A stretch of DNA of 64,000 bases from Aquamicrobium sp. (GTDB lineage: Bacteria; Pseudomonadota; Alphaproteobacteria; Rhizobiales; Rhizobiaceae), in NCBI GenBank assembly GCA_019739225.1, contig JAHHDT010000005.1, positions 1,302,001-1,366,000 of the forward strand, written 5' to 3'. Positions 8,542 to 17,838 of the stretch are shown piece by piece. Under the pieces are notes generated by a model. The model made no database searches, was not told where the DNA came from, and saw nothing but the letters and a program-made list of their open reading frames with translations. The first letter of the stretch is position 1; every line of letters begins with the position of its first letter. The translations under genes were made by a program, and so were the position numbers.

Positions 8542-9696
8542 CTAAAGCAGCATCAACTGCTCGCCTTTCTGCACCGGTGGCTTGAACAGGTCGGTTCGCA
8601 GCCGGCGCTTCTCGACATTCAGCTCCAGCCGCTTGGCCGCTATCTCGAAACGCCGTCCGATCTGCCATGCATAGGGACCGGCCCCCTTCATGCGCTTCCC
8701 CCACTCGGCGTCGTAATCCTTGCCGCCGCGCATCGAGCGTATCAGCGAGATCACGTGGCGGTAGCGGTCGGGATAGTGCCGCAGCAGCCAGTCCTTGAAG
8801 ATCGGCGCTACCTCCAGCGGCAGCCGCAGGATGATATAGCCTGCCTCGCGGGCGCCGGCCGCCTGGGCGGAGTCGAGAATGCGCTCGATCTCCTGGTCGT
8901 TCAGCGCCGGGATTACAGGGCCGATCATCACCGAGACCGGCACGCCTGCATCCGCCAGCGTGCGCAAGGCCTCCAGCCGCTTCGGTGGCGTGGCCGCGCG
9001 CGGCTCCATCATCCGTGCCAGCTTGCGGTCGAGCGTGGTGATCGAAAGCGCCACCTTGGCCAGCCCCTTCTCGGCCATGCGCCCGAGAATGTCGGCATCG
9101 CGCGTCACCAATGCCGACTTGGTGACGATGCCGACAGGGTGGTTATGCGCCTCCAGCACTTCGAGAATTTCGCGCATGATGCGCCACTGTTTCTCGACCG
9201 GCTGGTAGGGATCGGTGTTGGTGCCGATCGCGATCGTTCTGGGCTCGTAGCCGGGTTTTGCCAGTTCTCGCTCCAGCAATCGGGCCGCGTCCGGCTTGGC
9301 AAACAGCTTCGCCTCGAAATCCAGCCCCGGCGACAACCCCATGAAGGCGTGGGTCGGTCGTGCGAAGCAATAGACGCACCCGTGCTCGCACCCGCGATAA
9401 GGGTTGATGGAGCGGTCGAAGGAGATGTCCGGCGATGTGTTGCGGGTGATGATGTTGCGCGGCTTCTCCACCTGCACCTGGGTGTTGAAAGGCGGCAACT
9501 CCTCGAGGCTGTTCCAGCCGTCGTCGAACACATGCCGCGTCAGCGGTTCGTAGCGGCCAGACGGGTTGACGCCCGCCGCGCGGCCGCGCCGCCTGTCGAA
9601 GCCGACGCGTAGTCCGCTTTCATCGACCAGCGCGTTTGCCGCGGCCGCGCCGCCACCTGCAAATGCTGCCATATCCGCTTGTCTGATCGGTTCCAT
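8542..9696 (-). CDS. PA0069-family radical SAM protein
   Basis: The protein has 384 residues. The cluster-binding CxxxCxxC motif is CEHGCVYC at residues 103-110, in the context NPYRGCEHGC typical of the SplB-like PA0069 group. GTNTDPYQP and a TIM-barrel pattern follow. The reaction is not established for this family; similarity to spore photoproduct lyase suggests radical chemistry on nucleic acid, but that is inference. Its frequent pairing with rnhB in Rhizobiales agrees with the order here. Confidence 0.88.
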   Translation of the reverse strand: MEPIRQADMAAFAGGGAAAANALVDESGLRVGFDRRRGRAAGVNPSGRYEPLTRHVFDDGWNSLEELPPFNTQVQVEKPRNIITRNTSPDISFDRSINPYRGCEHGCVYCFARPTHAFMGLSPGLDFEAKLFAKPDAARLLERELAKPGYEPRTIAIGTNTDPYQPVEKQWRIMREILEVLEAHNHPVGIVTKSALVTRDADILGRMAEKGLAKVALSITTLDRKLARMMEPRAATPPKRLEALRTLADAGVPVSVMIGPVIPALNDQEIERILDSAQAAGAREAGYIILRLPLEVAPIFKDWLLRHYPDRYRHVISLIRSMRGGKDYDAEWGKRMKGAGPYAWQIGRRFEIAAKRLELNVEKRRLRTDLFKPPVQKGEQLMLL

Positions 9697-9831
9697 GTCT
9701 GGCTCCGTAGGCGAGCGACTCGCCTGTTCGTGATGAAACTATTCCTATTTGTGCGGATGGAACAAAGCAAGAACTTTTTCTGTTGCAGTGCAACACTGGC
9801 GTTGGCCGGCGCTTTCGGCTATGCGGGTTGC

Positions 9832-10359
9832 ATGCTGTCCGTCCTGATCGAGACGCGGAATCATGAAGATGCGCTGGCGCGCACGCTCGCCTCGCTCGTT
9901 GGCGGGGCCGTCGAAGGCGTCGTGCGCGAGGTGATCGTCTGCGACCGAGGCTCGTCGGACCGCACCCACACCGTCGCCGATCATGCAGGCTGCAGCTATC
10001 TGGCCGGTGCCGATGCGCTGTCCGGCATCAGGCAGGCGCGCAGCGAATGGATACTAATTCTGGAGCCGGGCGCGCGGCTGCTTGAAGGATGGATGGACGC
10101 CGTTCTCAGCCACGCGGAAGTGGCTGCCGGCGCGGCCCGCTTCACACGCGCGCGCCAGTCGAGGCAGCCGTTCCTCGCGCGCATATTTTCGGGGCGTCGA
10201 CCGCTGGCGGACGGTCTGATGATAACCAAGCGACAGGCACTGTCGCTAGCGCGAACGGACGGGTCGGCTATCGCGCGCGCGGTCGCTGCGCGGCGGCTGC
10301 CTGCCGAAATCGTGGTTGCGAGCCCGGCCGCGCCTGCTGGCGGCCGGGCAGCGACCTGA
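9832..10359 (+). CDS. short family 2 glycosyltransferase-like protein
   Basis: A 175-residue protein that opens like a GT-A glycosyltransferase: MLSVLIETRNHED, then VIVCDRGSSDRT (nucleotide-sugar binding region) and an acidic segment LILEPGARL near where the DxD motif would lie. It is shorter than complete GT2 enzymes and ends in an Ala/Arg-rich tail, so activity is uncertain. I chose the ATG at 9832 because it starts right at the conserved first strand; upstream in-frame starts add a poorly conserved Cys-rich stretch. It is convergent with the DUF7282 gene. Confidence 0.7.
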   Translation: MLSVLIETRNHEDALARTLASLVGGAVEGVVREVIVCDRGSSDRTHTVADHAGCSYLAGADALSGIRQARSEWILILEPGARLLEGWMDAVLSHAEVAAGAARFTRARQSRQPFLARIFSGRRPLADGLMITKRQALSLARTDGSAIARAVAARRLPAEIVVASPAAPAGGRAAT

Positions 10360-10366
10360 TTGCTGA

Positions 10367-10789
10367 TTACATGGCGCCGACGCTGAACGGCAGCGCGTAG
10401 GCAGTGTTGTCCGGACGCATTCCCGGCGTGTCGACGTCGGTCGATCCCTCGCCGAAATCATACGTACCGTTGCCATTCGTCTCGTAGTGGATCATGGCAA
10501 CGTAGTCGGTGCCATCCATCGCGCCACCCTCGACCTCTACCGATACGTTCTCGGTCGTGCCGGCCATCACGGCCGTATGGCCGATGGAAGCCGGAATGAC
10601 GGCTTCGCCGTTCTGAACTGCATGGATAACGACGTATCCGTCCTTGTCGATGAGAACCGAAGGGAAGACGATCGCTCCGTTTTCGATCTTTGCGCCGTCA
10701 ACGTCGATGTTGAGATGGTCCGCAAGCGCGACGCTCGCGCTCGATGCCGCAATGGCAACTGCGGCGGCAATGGTTGGTATCCTGAACAT
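10367..10789 (-). CDS. secreted DUF7282 domain protein
   Basis: The protein has 140 residues: a signal peptide (MFRIPTIAAAVAIAASSASVA) and one small beta-rich domain with VVIHAVQNGE, a sentence-like acidic middle and MIHYETNGNGTYDFGEGSTD. That order (a V-I-H-(A/D) strand, then HxDTNGNGxYDF-like motif) fits the DUF7282 fold best known from haloarchaeal surface proteins. Function is unknown; the Asn/Asp-rich C-terminal loop looks suited to metal binding (inference). It is probably periplasmic or extracellular. Confidence 0.65.
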   Translation of the reverse strand: MFRIPTIAAAVAIAASSASVALADHLNIDVDGAKIENGAIVFPSVLIDKDGYVVIHAVQNGEAVIPASIGHTAVMAGTTENVSVEVEGGAMDGTDYVAMIHYETNGNGTYDFGEGSTDVDTPGMRPDNTAYALPFSVGAM

Positions 10790-10860
10790 CTGAAACTCCC
10801 TTTTTCACGTTAACCGTCGAAGCGGTCCCAACGAGTTACGAAAGACACGCGATAAAAGTT

Positions 10861-11412
10861 TCAGCGTTGTGTTCCACCACGCTTCAGGTGTTCGTCCAGC
10901 CGCGGCATGATCTCCACGAAATTGCATGGCATGTGGCGGTAGTCGAGCTGCGCCTTGAGGATATGGTCCCAGGCGTCGCGGCAGGCCCCTGGCGAACCGG
11001 GGAGCACGAACACGAAGGTGGCGTCCACCAAGCCGCCGGTCGCGCGCGACTGGATCGTCGACGTGCCGATCTTGTCGTAGGAAATCCGGTGGAAGACTTC
11101 GGAGAAGCCGTCCATGCGCTTCTCGAATATGGGCTCCAGCGCTTCCGGCGTCACGTCGCGGCCGGTGAAGCCGGTGCCCCCGGTGGTAATCACCACGTCC
11201 ACCGCCTCGTCTTTCGCCCAACCACGCACGACGGACCGGATCGCTTCGACGTCGTCCTGCACTATCTCGCGCGCCGCGAGCCGATGGCCGGCCGTTTCGA
11301 TCCGCTCGACCAGTGTTTGCCCGGACTTGTCGTCCTGCAGCGTTCGGGTGTCCGAGACGGTGAGCACGGCGATGCCGACGGGCAGGAAGGGTCGGTTCTC
11401 GTCAAGTGGCAT
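10861..11412 (-). CDS. moaB: molybdenum cofactor biosynthesis protein B
   Basis: MoaB belongs to the MogA/MoaB fold that adenylylates molybdopterin in Mo-cofactor synthesis. It has 183 residues with the conserved TVSDTR near the N-terminus, TTGGTGFTGRDVTPEA (MPT-binding loop), and LPGSPGACRDAW near the C-terminus. It overlaps the 3' end of ispE by 11 bases, which points to translational coupling. Confidence 0.93.
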   Translation of the reverse strand: MPLDENRPFLPVGIAVLTVSDTRTLQDDKSGQTLVERIETAGHRLAAREIVQDDVEAIRSVVRGWAKDEAVDVVITTGGTGFTGRDVTPEALEPIFEKRMDGFSEVFHRISYDKIGTSTIQSRATGGLVDATFVFVLPGSPGACRDAWDHILKAQLDYRHMPCNFVEIMPRLDEHLKRGGTQR

Positions 11413-12274
11413 CTGCTCGAGCCCTTTCGATCGTTCGCGTCGCCGTGACGTACCATGCAGGGTACCGTGCGGCGATGGCGGATGCGGCGGCCTCTGCCTC
11501 GGCGGGCGAGTTGAACAGGCCGAAACAGGTTGCCCCGGAGCCTGACATACGCGCCAGCGCCGCGCCGTTGGCGGTGAGCGCCGACAGCACCTCGCCAATC
11601 TCCGGCGCGAGCGCTTGAGCCGGTGTTTCCAGGTCGTTGCGTGTGTCCGAAAGCCACGCAGGCAATGCCTGCGGTCCTGGCAGCGCCGGCAGAGGCGGGT
11701 TGTCGCGGCTGGCAAGCGCGCGGAATATCGCCGGGGTCGGTACGGCTACGCCGGGGTTGGCCAGCACCATATGAAGCGGCGGAATGCCCTCGACCGGCTC
11801 GATTTCCTCTCCGATCCCGCGTGCTACGAGCGTCCGTGCATAGATGCACATCGGCAAATCTGCACCCAGCCGCAGAGCCGCTGCCGCCAGCGCATCGGCG
11901 GAAAGCTCGATGCCCCACAATCGCATCAGTGCCCGCAGCGTCGCAGCTGCATCGCTTGAGCCGCCGCCGATGCCCGAGGCGACAGGCAGGTTCTTTTCCA
12001 GCGTGATCGCGACCGGCGGCAGGCCGTCGTAGATGCGCCGCAGCAGGTCGCGCGCCCGCAGCACCAGGTTGTCAGCCGCGTCATCGAGCAAACCGGCGAA
12101 CGGACCGTCGATCGTGAAGCTGTCCTGCGTCGCCGTTGCGACCGAAACCCTATCGCCTGCCTCGGTGAACACCACGAGCGTGTCGAGCAGGTGATAGCCA
12201 TCCGCCCGGCGACCGGTGACATGCAGCGCAAGGTTCACCTTGGCCGGCGCGTGCTCGACGATTTCTGCAGGCAT
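11402..12274 (-). CDS. ispE: 4-(cytidine 5'-diphospho)-2-C-methyl-D-erythritol kinase
   Basis: IspE phosphorylates CDP-ME in the MEP isoprenoid pathway; dxs and ispH of the same route are also in this window. It has 290 residues of the GHMP kinase family: APAKVNLAL at residues 9-17, the ATP loop PVASGIGGGSSDAAATL at about 97-113, and a C-terminal MSGSGATCFGLF loop. It overlaps moaB by 11 bases. Confidence 0.96.
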   Translation of the reverse strand: MPAEIVEHAPAKVNLALHVTGRRADGYHLLDTLVVFTEAGDRVSVATATQDSFTIDGPFAGLLDDAADNLVLRARDLLRRIYDGLPPVAITLEKNLPVASGIGGGSSDAAATLRALMRLWGIELSADALAAAALRLGADLPMCIYARTLVARGIGEEIEPVEGIPPLHMVLANPGVAVPTPAIFRALASRDNPPLPALPGPQALPAWLSDTRNDLETPAQALAPEIGEVLSALTANGAALARMSGSGATCFGLFNSPAEAEAAASAIAARYPAWYVTATRTIERARADAT

Positions 12275-12284
12275 GGACCGGCGT

Positions 12285-12470
12285 TCAGTCCTTCAGGAGG
12301 TGGTATTCGCCGGTCTTGGGGTCTTTCACCAGCGTGCCCTGCGAGCCCGTGCGCTGCTCCGCCTCGGCGCGCCGCGCCTTCGCAGTCAGCCGCTCTGCCT
12401 CGCGGATGAAGGAACGGTAGCCGACATATGCGACGATGCCGAGCGCCGCGAAGAAGATGAGCTGGGGCAT
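12285..12470 (-). CDS. small membrane-anchored conserved protein
   Basis: A 61-residue protein: one N-terminal hydrophobic helix (about residues 3-17), a charged coiled-coil-like stretch (REAERLTAKARRAEAEQR), and a C-terminal TLVKDPKTGEYHL, a pattern common in small rhizobial proteins of unknown function. It lies 10 bases upstream of ispE on the same strand, and is probably in the same operon. Confidence 0.7.
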   Translation of the reverse strand: MPQLIFFAALGIVAYVGYRSFIREAERLTAKARRAEAEQRTGSQGTLVKDPKTGEYHLLKD

Positions 12471-12550
12471 TTTCCGGTCTCCTCCCGGATTGGGATGCTA
12501 AGGGTCACGGTGCCAGTACAGAACCAATTCTAGTGCCTTTTCCCGCGTCG

Positions 12551-13408
12551 TCAAAGGCCGAACCGGCTCCAAAGGGCGCGTTCTTCCGCCGCATCGAAAA
12601 GCCCATCCGCCGCCGAGGCCGCGATCCCGTTCGCCTGTGAGCTGAACACGCCGAGCTTGCGCCCGAACAGCCCGCGGGGCATCGATACAAGTTGCAACCG
12701 CGTCTTTTCGCCATATCGCTGCTTGAGAAACGAGCGCATGTCGCCGAGCGCGTCGACAAGGCCAAGCTCCAGGCCCTTTTTCCCGGTCCAGAACATGCCG
12801 GTGAACAGGTCGGGGTCATCGGCAAGCTTGGCGCCGCGCCGCCCCTTGACCAGGTCGATGAAGGTCTCGTGGATTTCGAGCTGAAGGGCCTTCAGCCGCT
12901 CCACGTCCTCCTTCTTCTCCGGGCTGAACGGATCGAGGATGGACTTGTTGCGCCCGGCGGTGTGGACGCGGCGTTCCACTCCAATCTTCTTGATCATTTC
13001 CTGGAAGCCGAAACCCGCTGATACGACGCCGATGGAGCCGACGATGGAGGAAGGGTCCGCGACAATCTCGTCGCCGGCCACCGCGATCATATAGCCGCCG
13101 GATGCCGCAATATCCTCGACGAAGACGATGACGCGCTTGTTCTTTTCCTCCGCGAGGTCTCGAATGCGCCGGAAGATCAGACGCGACTGAACCGGCGAGC
13201 CGCCGGGCGAGTTGATGGAGATCGCGACCGCAGGTGCGTCCTTTATCGCGAAAGCCTTCTCTATCAGCCCCGCTGTCGAGGCCAGCGACAAGGCTGGTCG
13301 GAACTGGTTGCCGCCCGTCATGATCGCGCCATGCAGGCGGATGACGGGAATCGTGATGGCGCCGGAGCGCATGGAGCGGGGAAGAAGGCGGCTGAAAAGT
13401 CGTCTCAA
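12551..13408 (-). CDS. S49 family serine peptidase (SohB/SppA type)
   Basis: This is a signal peptide peptidase-like ClpP-fold protease. Visible blocks are RLHGAIM, SINSPGGSPVQS, VEDIAASGGYMIA (with the likely nucleophile Ser before GGY), SIGVVSAGFG, and AGRNKSILDPF with the candidate catalytic Lys. Length from the TTG at 13408 is 285 residues. I prefer that TTG because GGAGA lies eight bases upstream; other in-frame starts are the TTG at 13459 and ATG at 13372. No clear transmembrane anchor precedes the domain. Confidence 0.88.
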   Translation of the reverse strand: MRRLFSRLLPRSMRSGAITIPVIRLHGAIMTGGNQFRPALSLASTAGLIEKAFAIKDAPAVAISINSPGGSPVQSRLIFRRIRDLAEEKNKRVIVFVEDIAASGGYMIAVAGDEIVADPSSIVGSIGVVSAGFGFQEMIKKIGVERRVHTAGRNKSILDPFSPEKKEDVERLKALQLEIHETFIDLVKGRRGAKLADDPDLFTGMFWTGKKGLELGLVDALGDMRSFLKQRYGEKTRLQLVSMPRGLFGRKLGVFSSQANGIAASAADGLFDAAEERALWSRFGL

Positions 13409-13488
13409 AGGGGCAGGTCTCCACTGTTCCTTGTGGATGTAGGCATTTGCAGCGCGCAAGCAATAAGGCGCGCCGCGCCTTTCTGCGC

Positions 13489-14283
13489 TCAGTCGCCGAA
13501 AAGTGTAGCCCGGCCGTTGTTGATCGCATCCGCTTGCTGCGAGAAGCGGTGCCCCGCCGGTTCGTGGATCGCCAGCGCCGGCATCAGAACCAGCCCGGCG
13601 CGCGAGCCTCGGATGGCGCGGACGACGATGCGTATCGCGTGCTCATGCGCCCGCGGTTGAATGGGCATTATCTGCGCGCCTCCGAACCGCCCCTGCATGG
13701 CGGTCAGGATTTCCGGCAGCGAGCCGGGGCGTGCAATGATCGAGAGCCCACCACGCGGGCGTACGATTGCGGCGGCTGTGCGCAACCAGCGCTCGAAAAG
13801 ACCGTCCTCCATCACATGGGCGGAGCGGCGAAGCACGTCGGGCGAGGGGCGGTCGATGGGCGCATTGAAGGGCGGGTTCATCAGCGCGAAATCAAACGCC
13901 CCGTCGACAAGACCGGCCGCAAGCCGCGCCTTGCCCGTCAACGTCACATCGGCTTCGATCACGCGGGCGCGGTCGCGCAAGCCAGCATTGGCCTCATGCG
14001 CGATCGAACGTCGCGCGTAAACGGCCATCCCGGCATCGCGTTCGACCAGCGCCACAGAGGCGTCCGGACAGCGCGCGGCGACTGCTAGCCCCGCCGCACC
14101 AGCCCCGGCTCCCAGATCGGCCAGCCGCCCTGCAAACGATCCCGGCACGCTTGCCGCCAGCATCATTGCATCCATGCCGGCGCGGTGGCCTCGCCGTGGC
14201 TGCACCAGATGAAACGCGCCCCTGTGGAATGCATCCAGCGTGGACTCGCCGGCCTTGTCTGCGGTGTCGGCGGACGACGTCAT
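13489..14283 (-). CDS. TrmN6-like tRNA1(Val) adenine-N6 methyltransferase
   Basis: A class I SAM-dependent methyltransferase of 264 residues with DLGAGAGAAGLAVAAR (SAM loop), VERD, and the catalytic NPPF motif of N6-adenine methylases. The YfiC/TrmN6 family modifies A37 of tRNA1(Val); specificity here is inferred from family layout. Its start overlaps the DUF2007 stop by four bases (ATGA). Confidence 0.85.
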   Translation of the reverse strand: MTSSADTADKAGESTLDAFHRGAFHLVQPRRGHRAGMDAMMLAASVPGSFAGRLADLGAGAGAAGLAVAARCPDASVALVERDAGMAVYARRSIAHEANAGLRDRARVIEADVTLTGKARLAAGLVDGAFDFALMNPPFNAPIDRPSPDVLRRSAHVMEDGLFERWLRTAAAIVRPRGGLSIIARPGSLPEILTAMQGRFGGAQIMPIQPRAHEHAIRIVVRAIRGSRAGLVLMPALAIHEPAGHRFSQQADAINNGRATLFGD

Positions 14284-14504
14284 TGCTTGCCCAGTTCACC
14301 CGCTATGCCGGCTTCGTCCAGCAAGTTCCGCGCAGCGTTCAGGTCGTCTTCGGAGACCATGACACGACGCGGCAGGATTCCGAGCGATCCCTCGATGACG
14401 CTCATGTTCTCGTCGGCCACGAAGCACGAGAGCCCTGCGTCGCGCATCAGCGCCTCGACGAAGGAGATCAGCACGGCGTCGTTGGTACGCATCAGTTCTA
14501 TCAT
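14280..14504 (-). CDS. DUF2007 domain protein
   Basis: A 74-residue cytoplasmic protein with the DUF2007 pattern: MIELMRTNDAVLISFVEALM, an Asp/Glu-containing centre ADENMSVIEG, and a C-terminal DLNAARNLLDEAG helix. Members often bind or modulate partner proteins (some are PII-uridylylation-like signal proteins); function unknown here. It is translationally coupled to the methyltransferase gene. Confidence 0.78.
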   Translation of the reverse strand: MIELMRTNDAVLISFVEALMRDAGLSCFVADENMSVIEGSLGILPRRVMVSEDDLNAARNLLDEAGIAGELGKQ

Positions 14505-14640
14505 GGCGGCGAGGCTTTCAGGTTGCAGCGCGAAAGTAAACGACAAACCGCGCCAATTCGCCACTTGCCGCGCATCATGTGCCTGCCTAGAGTCGCGCAA
14601 CAAAGTTACGGGCGGTGGGCCGCGCTCAAGGGAGTTTCAT

Positions 14641-15660
14641 GTGGTGGGTGTCGTAGTCAATCTGGAGGGCGGTAAGCGCGAGAACGCCTCAATCGAGGCA
14701 CTGATCGGGCTGACGCGCGCGGATATGGGCCGCGTCAACGAACTCATCCTGTCGAAGGCCGGCTCTGATGTGGAGATGATCCCGGAAGTCGCAAACCACC
14801 TGATCTCGTCGGGTGGCAAGCGGCTTCGTCCCATGCTCACCCTCGCGGCCGCGCAGATGTTCGGCTATCAGGGCGACGGCCATGTCAAGCTGGCGACCAG
14901 CGTCGAGTTCATGCACACTGCGACCCTGCTCCACGACGATGTCGTCGACGAGAGCGATCTGCGTCGCGGCAAGCGCACCGCGCGCATGATCTGGGGCAAC
15001 CAGGCGAGCGTGCTCGTCGGCGACTTCCTGCTTGGTCAGGCCTTCCGCATGATGGTCGAGGTCGGCTCGCTCGACGCTCTCGACATTCTCTCCACCGCGG
15101 CGTCGATCATCGCCGAAGGCGAGGTGATGCAGCTCGGCGTGGCGAAGAACCTGGAGACCACCGAGGATGACTATCTCGCCGTCATCAAGGCGAAGACGGC
15201 AGCCTTGTTCTCCGCAGCCGCCGAGGTCGGGCCGATCGTGGCGGGGGCGTCCAAGACCGATCGCGCCGCGCTGCGCTCCTATGGCGTCAATCTCGGGCTC
15301 GCATTCCAGCTCATCGACGATGCGCTAGACTACGGCGGCGATTCGAAGAATCTTGGCAAGAACGTCGGCGACGACTTCCGCGAGGGCAAAGTCACGCTGC
15401 CGGTCATCCTCAGCTACCGTCGCGGCTCGGCGGAGGAACGCGAGTTCTGGAAGGCGGCGATCGAGAACGACCACACCGACGACGAATCGCTCGATCGGGC
15501 CCGTGGCCTGATGACGAAGCACGGCGCGATCGGCGACACTATCGGCCGGGCACGGCACTTCGGCGAGATTGCCCGCGACGCGCTGGCGCCGCTCAAGCAG
15601 ACGCCGCAAAAGCAGGCGATGCTCGACGTGATCGACTTCTGCATCAGCCGCGTGAGCTGA
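14641..15660 (+). CDS. ispB: all-trans polyprenyl (octaprenyl/decaprenyl) diphosphate synthase
   Basis: The enzyme makes the side chain of ubiquinone. It has 339 residues; the first aspartate-rich motif is HDDVVDE at about 98-104 and the second is LIDDALDYGGD at about 224-234, with GGKRLRPML and GEVMQL between. Chain length cannot be read directly; most relatives in this group make Q-10. The start is a GTG after AAGGGAG (6 bases); the next codon is also GTG and could serve. UbiA, which uses the product, is encoded at 27.9 kb. Confidence 0.94.
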   Translation: MVGVVVNLEGGKRENASIEALIGLTRADMGRVNELILSKAGSDVEMIPEVANHLISSGGKRLRPMLTLAAAQMFGYQGDGHVKLATSVEFMHTATLLHDDVVDESDLRRGKRTARMIWGNQASVLVGDFLLGQAFRMMVEVGSLDALDILSTAASIIAEGEVMQLGVAKNLETTEDDYLAVIKAKTAALFSAAAEVGPIVAGASKTDRAALRSYGVNLGLAFQLIDDALDYGGDSKNLGKNVGDDFREGKVTLPVILSYRRGSAEEREFWKAAIENDHTDDESLDRARGLMTKHGAIGDTIGRARHFGEIARDALAPLKQTPQKQAMLDVIDFCISRVS

Positions 15661-15837
15661 GGGTTCGCGGCTATTCCGGCGCCTGATTGACGCGTGCGGA
15701 CACGCATTTCGATCCCACCTGTCCTGATCGTGAAGGAAGGCGGATTGAACCCCGACCGCAAAAAGGCCATGCTTTGTGCCTTCAAAGTCTGGCATGGTCG
15801 CCGTGTCGGGCGCGGCGGACCGACAGGAAGGGAACCA

Positions 15838-17838
15838 ATGCGGCTTAGGACTGGACGCTGGATTTTGGCTGCGGGGTTGGCGGCCGGCATCGCTACGGGC
15901 AATGCGTGGGCAGCGCCGGAAACGGACGAAACGGTATCGATCAAGACGCTGTCGGGTGCCTATCTCGCAGCACGGGTTGCCGAGACTGACAACGATCTAG
16001 CATCGGCCATCAACTATTATCGCCGGGCCATCTCGTTCGACGCCGACAATCAGACCCTGCAGCAGAGCCTGATGCTCGGCCTGATTTCGCAGGGCAGCTT
16101 CGACGAGGCGCTGCCCTATGCCGAAAAGCTGAAGGAAGTGCCCGAGGTCGAACGGTTCTCGCGACTCGCACTTGCCGTCGACTCCATCCGCGGCGAGCGC
16201 TACGCCGAGGCCGAGACTTGGCTCAAGTTGACGCTCGAATCGGACCTGGACAGACTGATCACCGGTCTCATGACCGCCTGGGCGAAACTTGGCGCTGGTG
16301 ACGGCGCGGGCGCGCTTGCCTTCGTCGACCAGCTTTCCGGCCCCGAATGGTACGACCTCTTCATCGGCTACCATCGAGCCCTGATCGCCGAGCAGGCCGG
16401 GGAGATGGAGACGGCGCGCACGGCCTTCGAGGCGACGAAGACCAATGTCTCGGCTGGCGGTGCTGCGCCGGAAGTCTTCTTGCGTAGCCTAGAGGCCTAT
16501 GCGGGGCTGCTGTCACGCGAGGGCGAAAACGACAAGGCGCTTGAGGTGCTTTCCACCGCCGAGGAGTTCGCGCCCGGCCGCGTCACCATCCAGGCGCTGC
16601 GCGAGGTGATCGAGGGCGGCGAGGAGGCCACGGCCCTGGTGCCGGATGCGCAGGCGGGTGCCGCCGAAGCGCTGCTCAACCTCGCAACGGCCCTGAACCG
16701 CAGCGGCGGTGAATCCTTCGTGCGGCTCTACCTGCAATATGCGGTGGCGCTGCGGCCGGACAGCGATGCGATCCTCGTCCAGCTTGCAGGCATCGCCGAG
16801 CAGCAGAGCAATGCCGAAGCAGCCATCGCAAACTACGAGAAGGTGCCCACGTCTTCGCCGATGCGGCGCATCGCAGAATTGCAGCTCGGTCTCAACCTTG
16901 CCGATCTCGAGCGCTTCGACGAGGCGGAGGCGCACCTGAAGGCCGCGCTTTCCGAAGATGAGAACGACATGCGTGCCTATCTGGCGCTGGGTGGCGTCTA
17001 TGCCAGGCAGGAGAACTACCAGGCTGCCGCGGACCTCTACGATCGGGCGGTCGCACGCATGGGAGAGCCCACGCGCGCCGAATGGAACATCTTCTACCAG
17101 CGCGGCATCGCTTATGAGCGCCTGAAGGAATGGGACAAGGCTGAGCCCAACTTTCACAAGGCGCTGGAACTCTTTCCCGACCAGCCACAGGCACTGAACT
17201 ATCTCGGCTATTCCTGGGTCGACATGAACATGAACCTCGACGAAGGGCTGGCGATGATCCAGCGCGCCGTCGAGTTGCGACCGAGCGACGGCTACATCGT
17301 CGACTCGCTCGGCTGGGCATTCTACCGGCTCGGCCGCTTCGAGGACGCCGTGCGCGAACTCGAGCGCGCTGTGGGCCTTATGCCGGCGGATCCGATCCTC
17401 AACGATCATCTCGGCGACGCCTATTGGCGTGTTGGCCGCAAGCGTGAGGCCACGTTCCAGTGGCGGCACGCGCTCGCCCTGGAGCCGGACGACGAGGTGA
17501 AAGCCGACGCCGAGCGCAAGCTGGCCGAAGGCATGCCGCCGGTGGAACAACGCGCGGAAGCGGAGGAGCCTTCTGAAGAAGCGCAGCCTGCGAACCTGGT
17601 GCCGCTGCCCGACGGCGCGGACGAGCGCAGTGCCGACGAGCCTCAGGTCGAAACCGTATCCGCCGATCGCGTGATCCATGTCGTGTTGCCCGGCCAGTCG
17701 CTCTGGTCGATTGCCGCCGAACTGCTTGGCGACGGCAACCGGTACAACGAGCTGCTGGACCTCAATCCCGACCTTCGTGGAGACCCTGGCCGCATCGTGC
17801 CCGGCTACCGGCTGAACCTGCCGCAGCCGGCAAACTGA
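15838..17838 (+). CDS. secreted TPR protein with C-terminal LysM domain
   Basis: A 666-residue protein with a signal peptide (MRLRTGRWILAAGLAAGIATG, cleaved near NAWAAPE), then about 14 TPR-like helical repeats (clearest between residues 380 and 560, for example PQALNYLGYSWVDMN and DSLGWAFYRLGRFEDAV). An acidic Glu/Pro linker (about 565-610) leads to a LysM domain at 612-662 (VIHVVLPGQSLWSIA ... NPDLRGDPGRIVPGYRL). TPRs mediate protein contacts and LysM binds peptidoglycan, so a periplasmic scaffold bound to the wall is a reasonable inference. GGAAGGGA precedes the ATG, which also opens the signal peptide. It follows the polyprenyl synthase gene by 177 bases. Confidence 0.88.
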   Translation: MRLRTGRWILAAGLAAGIATGNAWAAPETDETVSIKTLSGAYLAARVAETDNDLASAINYYRRAISFDADNQTLQQSLMLGLISQGSFDEALPYAEKLKEVPEVERFSRLALAVDSIRGERYAEAETWLKLTLESDLDRLITGLMTAWAKLGAGDGAGALAFVDQLSGPEWYDLFIGYHRALIAEQAGEMETARTAFEATKTNVSAGGAAPEVFLRSLEAYAGLLSREGENDKALEVLSTAEEFAPGRVTIQALREVIEGGEEATALVPDAQAGAAEALLNLATALNRSGGESFVRLYLQYAVALRPDSDAILVQLAGIAEQQSNAEAAIANYEKVPTSSPMRRIAELQLGLNLADLERFDEAEAHLKAALSEDENDMRAYLALGGVYARQENYQAAADLYDRAVARMGEPTRAEWNIFYQRGIAYERLKEWDKAEPNFHKALELFPDQPQALNYLGYSWVDMNMNLDEGLAMIQRAVELRPSDGYIVDSLGWAFYRLGRFEDAVRELERAVGLMPADPILNDHLGDAYWRVGRKREATFQWRHALALEPDDEVKADAERKLAEGMPPVEQRAEAEEPSEEAQPANLVPLPDGADERSADEPQVETVSADRVIHVVLPGQSLWSIAAELLGDGNRYNELLDLNPDLRGDPGRIVPGYRLNLPQPAN

